Origin: Micromonospora pattaloongensis
GTDB lineage: Bacteria > Actinomycetota > Actinomycetes > Mycobacteriales > Micromonosporaceae
Reading direction: 5' to 3'
Assembly (NCBI RefSeq): GCF_900107255.1
Contig: NZ_FNPH01000005.1
Span: 399,194 to 463,193 of the forward strand
Length of the DNA: 64,000 bases
The number at the start of each line of letters is the position of its first letter. The first letter of the stretch is position 1. Shown piece after piece: positions 62,123-64,000 of this stretch. Both the position numbers and the translations under genes were made by a program. Under the pieces are notes generated by a model. It was not told where the DNA came from. It saw only the letters and a program-made list of their open reading frames with translations, and did not search any database.

Positions 62123-62928
62123 AACTCGATATTGAACCGCCGCAGCACCGACGGGGCGAGCAACCCGGCGGCGGAGAGCAGCGAGATCACGGTGAACGCG
62201 CCGCGCAGCACGACCGTCTCCACCGTGCCCCCGACCTTGACGGCCAACTGGTTCGGGATGCCGACCATCTTCCACATCCGCCGCTTGAGCGGGATCGGCC
62301 AGAGGATGGGCACGCCGTTGCTGGTGACGATGTCGCCCATGATGTGCACGAAGCACCCGACCCCGACGGCGAGTCCGATCATCGGATAGCCGCGGTCGCC
62401 GGGGAGGTTCAGGTACGTGAAGTACGCGGCGGCGAGCGAGACCAGCGTGACGATCACCCAGCCCGCGCGCTTGGCCCACTCGTCGAACAGGCCCCGCAGC
62501 GCGAGCCCGATCATGAAGAACAGGATGCCGATCACGGCCCACTTGCCGTAGTGCGCGCAGAGCGCGGTGGTGCCCCAGCCGACCAGCACGGTGAACGGGA
62601 TGGTGTGGGTCAGGGTGCGGTGGCCGTTGTTGCGGACCGGGTCCCTGCTCAGCCGGGTCGCGGTGTAGACGCCGAGCGAGATCTTCTCGATCACCTCGGC
62701 GACGAAGAGCGACACCACGCCGAAGGTGCGGGCCACGGTGGCGCCGCCCTGGTTGCGGGTGACCCGGCCGGACAGGTCGAGATCCGGGAAGAGCGCGCCG
62801 CCGGCGCAGACCGCCGTGCCGACGGCGATCGCCAGCGGCGACTGCTCGTAACCGGCGAAGTAGTCCAGGGCCCAGGATCCGGCCAGCCACGTCGCGGCGC
62901 CGGACAGCGCATGGGACGGCCCCATCAT
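62119..62928 (-). CDS. YdjM-like membrane-bound metal-dependent hydrolase family protein
   Basis: 269 residues. The N-terminal MGPSHALSGAATWLAG, ALFPDLDLSGRVTRNQGG, NGHRTLTHTIPFTVLVGWG and FVHIMGDIVTSNGVPILWPI carry the His/Asp set of the YdjM (DUF457) family, placed at the ends of about six helices. In E. coli YdjM is LexA-controlled; here no SOS box is visible. Hydrolase activity is presumed from residues only. There are two consecutive ATGs at 62928 and 62925; GGGGAGAG lies about 9 nt upstream. It is translated together with the amidohydrolase. Confidence 0.85.
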   Translation of the reverse strand: MMGPSHALSGAATWLAGSWALDYFAGYEQSPLAIAVGTAVCAGGALFPDLDLSGRVTRNQGGATVARTFGVVSLFVAEVIEKISLGVYTATRLSRDPVRNNGHRTLTHTIPFTVLVGWGTTALCAHYGKWAVIGILFFMIGLALRGLFDEWAKRAGWVIVTLVSLAAAYFTYLNLPGDRGYPMIGLAVGVGCFVHIMGDIVTSNGVPILWPIPLKRRMWKMVGIPNQLAVKVGGTVETVVLRGAFTVISLLSAAGLLAPSVLRRFNIEL

Positions 62929-62966
62929 CGTCGTGCACTCTCCCCAAGGTCATCGAGCGTCGCGCG

Positions 62967-63018
62967 CCACTGTGCCAAAGATCGCACGGCGGAGCAATCC
63001 GCGATCTTTCCACAGTGG
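62967..63018 (-). terminator. Long hairpin terminator after the GT4 gene
   Basis: Arms 62967-62985 and 63001-63018 pair throughout except one mismatch/bulge (CCACTGTG...AAAGATCGC / GCGATCTTT...CACAGTGG). The loop is 15 nt. It lies about 33 nt past the glycosyltransferase stop and has GATC in the arms like the other 3'-end elements. Confidence 0.75.
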
Positions 63019-63050
63019 ATGACTCGGGGAGGTTGCCCCCTTCCCGTGTT

Positions 63051-64000
63051 TCAGGACGCGTCGAGGGCCAGGAGGTTTCCTTCGCGGATCACGATCGTCG
63101 GCCGCCCCTCGGTGAGCCGGGTGGCCGCCCGCAGCGTGTTGAAGCCGGCGACCTCGCGCTGCGCGGTCACGTACGCCGCCGCGGTACGGGCGGCGATCGT
63201 CGCCCAGCCGTACCGCTCGGCGACCATCGACCGGGCCTGCCGCGCCACCCGGCGGGCGAACATCTGGTCGCCGAGCAGCGCGTCGACGGCCGCGGCCAGG
63301 GACTCGGGGTCCTTGGGCGGGAAGGTCATGCCGGTGACCCCCGGCTCGACGATCTCGGCGAGGCCGCCGGTCGCGGCGACCGCCAGCGGCGCCCCGGCCG
63401 CGGCCGCCTCCAGAGCGACCATGCCGAACGGTTCGTAGAGGCTGGGGACCACGGTCGCGTCGGTGGCGGCCAGCACCGCGGGCAGCTGCACCTCGTTCAT
63501 GAATCCCGCGAACGCCACCGTGCCGTCCAGGTCGAGCTCGCGCGCCTGTTCCTGCAGCTCCTGCCGGTACGGGCCGTCGCCCGCGATCACCACGCGCAGC
63601 CCGGGGTGCCGCCTGCGCAGCCGCGGCACCGCGTGCACGAGATGCTGCACGCCCTTCTCGTAGACCAACCGGCCGGCGAAACCGACCAGCGGGCCGTCGG
63701 CGGCGAACCGGGCGCGCGCCGAGGCGACCGCGCGCGGCGCGGCCCGCCACACCCGGTGGTCGACGCCGTTGGGGATGACCTCCACCCGGTCGTCGTCGAC
63801 CTCCAACAGGCGGCTGACCTCCCACTTCATGTACGCCGAGCAGACCAGCACCCGGCACGCCTCATGGCCGAGCCACCACTCGACGGAGTGGATGGTCCGG
63901 TTCAGCTCCTCCGGCAGCCAGCCCTGGTGCCGGCCCGCCTCGGTGGCGTGGATGGTCGCCACCAGCGGGATGTCCAGGTGTTCCTTGAGCGTCATGGCGG
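63051..64000 (-). CDS. GT4 family glycosyltransferase, glycogen-synthase-like (5' end cut)
   Basis: The C-terminal 316 residues of a GT-B retaining glycosyltransferase. Parts seen are VATIHATEAGRHQGWLPEE (end of the N-terminal domain), VIPNGVDHRVW, the donor-domain GFAGRLVYEKGVQHLVHAVP, IAGDGPYRQEL and PSLYEPFGMVALEAAAAGAPL with the catalytic Glu of the E-x7-E motif. The sequence resembles archaeal/Thermus-type and actinobacterial GT4 glucan synthases, so alpha-glucan or maltosyl-phosphate synthesis is possible. The reading frame stays open to the window edge; the ATG at 63995 is internal. Perhaps 80-100 N-terminal residues are missing. Confidence 0.87.
   Translation of the reverse strand, partial: AMTLKEHLDIPLVATIHATEAGRHQGWLPEELNRTIHSVEWWLGHEACRVLVCSAYMKWEVSRLLEVDDDRVEVIPNGVDHRVWRAAPRAVASARARFAADGPLVGFAGRLVYEKGVQHLVHAVPRLRRRHPGLRVVIAGDGPYRQELQEQARELDLDGTVAFAGFMNEVQLPAVLAATDATVVPSLYEPFGMVALEAAAAGAPLAVAATGGLAEIVEPGVTGMTFPPKDPESLAAAVDALLGDQMFARRVARQARSMVAERYGWATIAARTAAAYVTAQREVAGFNTLRAATRLTEGRPTIVIREGNLLALDAS

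Overview
This is a stretch of ordinary core chromosome from a high-GC actinobacterium, most probably Micromonosporaceae (Micromonospora or a close relative). The evidence is third-position G/C bias in every real gene, frequent GTG starts, many leaderless genes (a TANNNT-like -10 ending 6-7 nt before the start codon), the divergent murL/murD2 pair, and repeated GATC-armed hairpins behind genes. I see no rRNA, tRNA, transposase, integrase, phage gene or CRISPR array.

Layout. 1-5.2 kb: partial DUF2630 gene, aconitase behind a possible iron box, a divergent leaderless pair (small membrane protein and permuted NlpC/P60-like hydrolase), an NTF2-like protein and an FBP-type zinc-finger protein. 5.4-10.9 kb: a very large secreted alpha-amylase/pullulanase fusion with its own promoter and operator-like repeats. 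11-17.6 kb: nitronate monooxygenase, then a membrane hybrid histidine kinase (MASE4-HisKA-HATPase-REC-HPt) convergent with a tightly packed operon of receiver-only regulator, HEAT-repeat membrane protein and QxxRW glycosyltransferase. This module is the best candidate for an undescribed system. 17.8-28.3 kb: Xaa-Pro aminopeptidase, asparagine synthase, AA10 lytic polysaccharide monooxygenase, PfkB kinase, metallo-hydrolase/thioesterase pair, PAP2 protein, two PH-domain membrane proteins and a small Cys/His protein.

28.5-41 kb: moxR-DUF58-VWA, fabG-fabI-hemH, a HAD phosphatase, two conserved unknowns (one DUF3097), a serine hydrolase with a small partner, and nfeD-SPFH. The order moxR/DUF58/VWA, fabG/inhA/hemH, nfeD/SPFH matches the Mycobacterium tuberculosis Rv1479-Rv1488 region as I remember it, so it is old actinobacterial synteny. 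41-52.4 kb: membrane protein, TrmH-type methyltransferase, PucR regulator, RecQ, the divergent murL/murD2 pair (an alternative route that puts D-glutamate into peptidoglycan precursors), and an aminotransferase/methylmalonate-semialdehyde dehydrogenase operon. 52.4-58.6 kb: an amino-sugar locus with BadF-type kinase, divergent RpiR regulator, SIS protein and an NgcEFG-type ABC importer without its ATPase. 58.6-64 kb: family-A DNA polymerase-like protein, MobA-like nucleotidyltransferase with an altered signature, amidohydrolase, YdjM-like membrane protein and a truncated GT4 glycosyltransferase.

Transcription signals are unusually readable. At least a dozen genes look leaderless, one pair shares a symmetrical -10, and most convergent or terminal junctions carry strong inverted repeats. 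Two pairs of these are near-copies of each other, so they are dispersed repeats as well as likely terminators.
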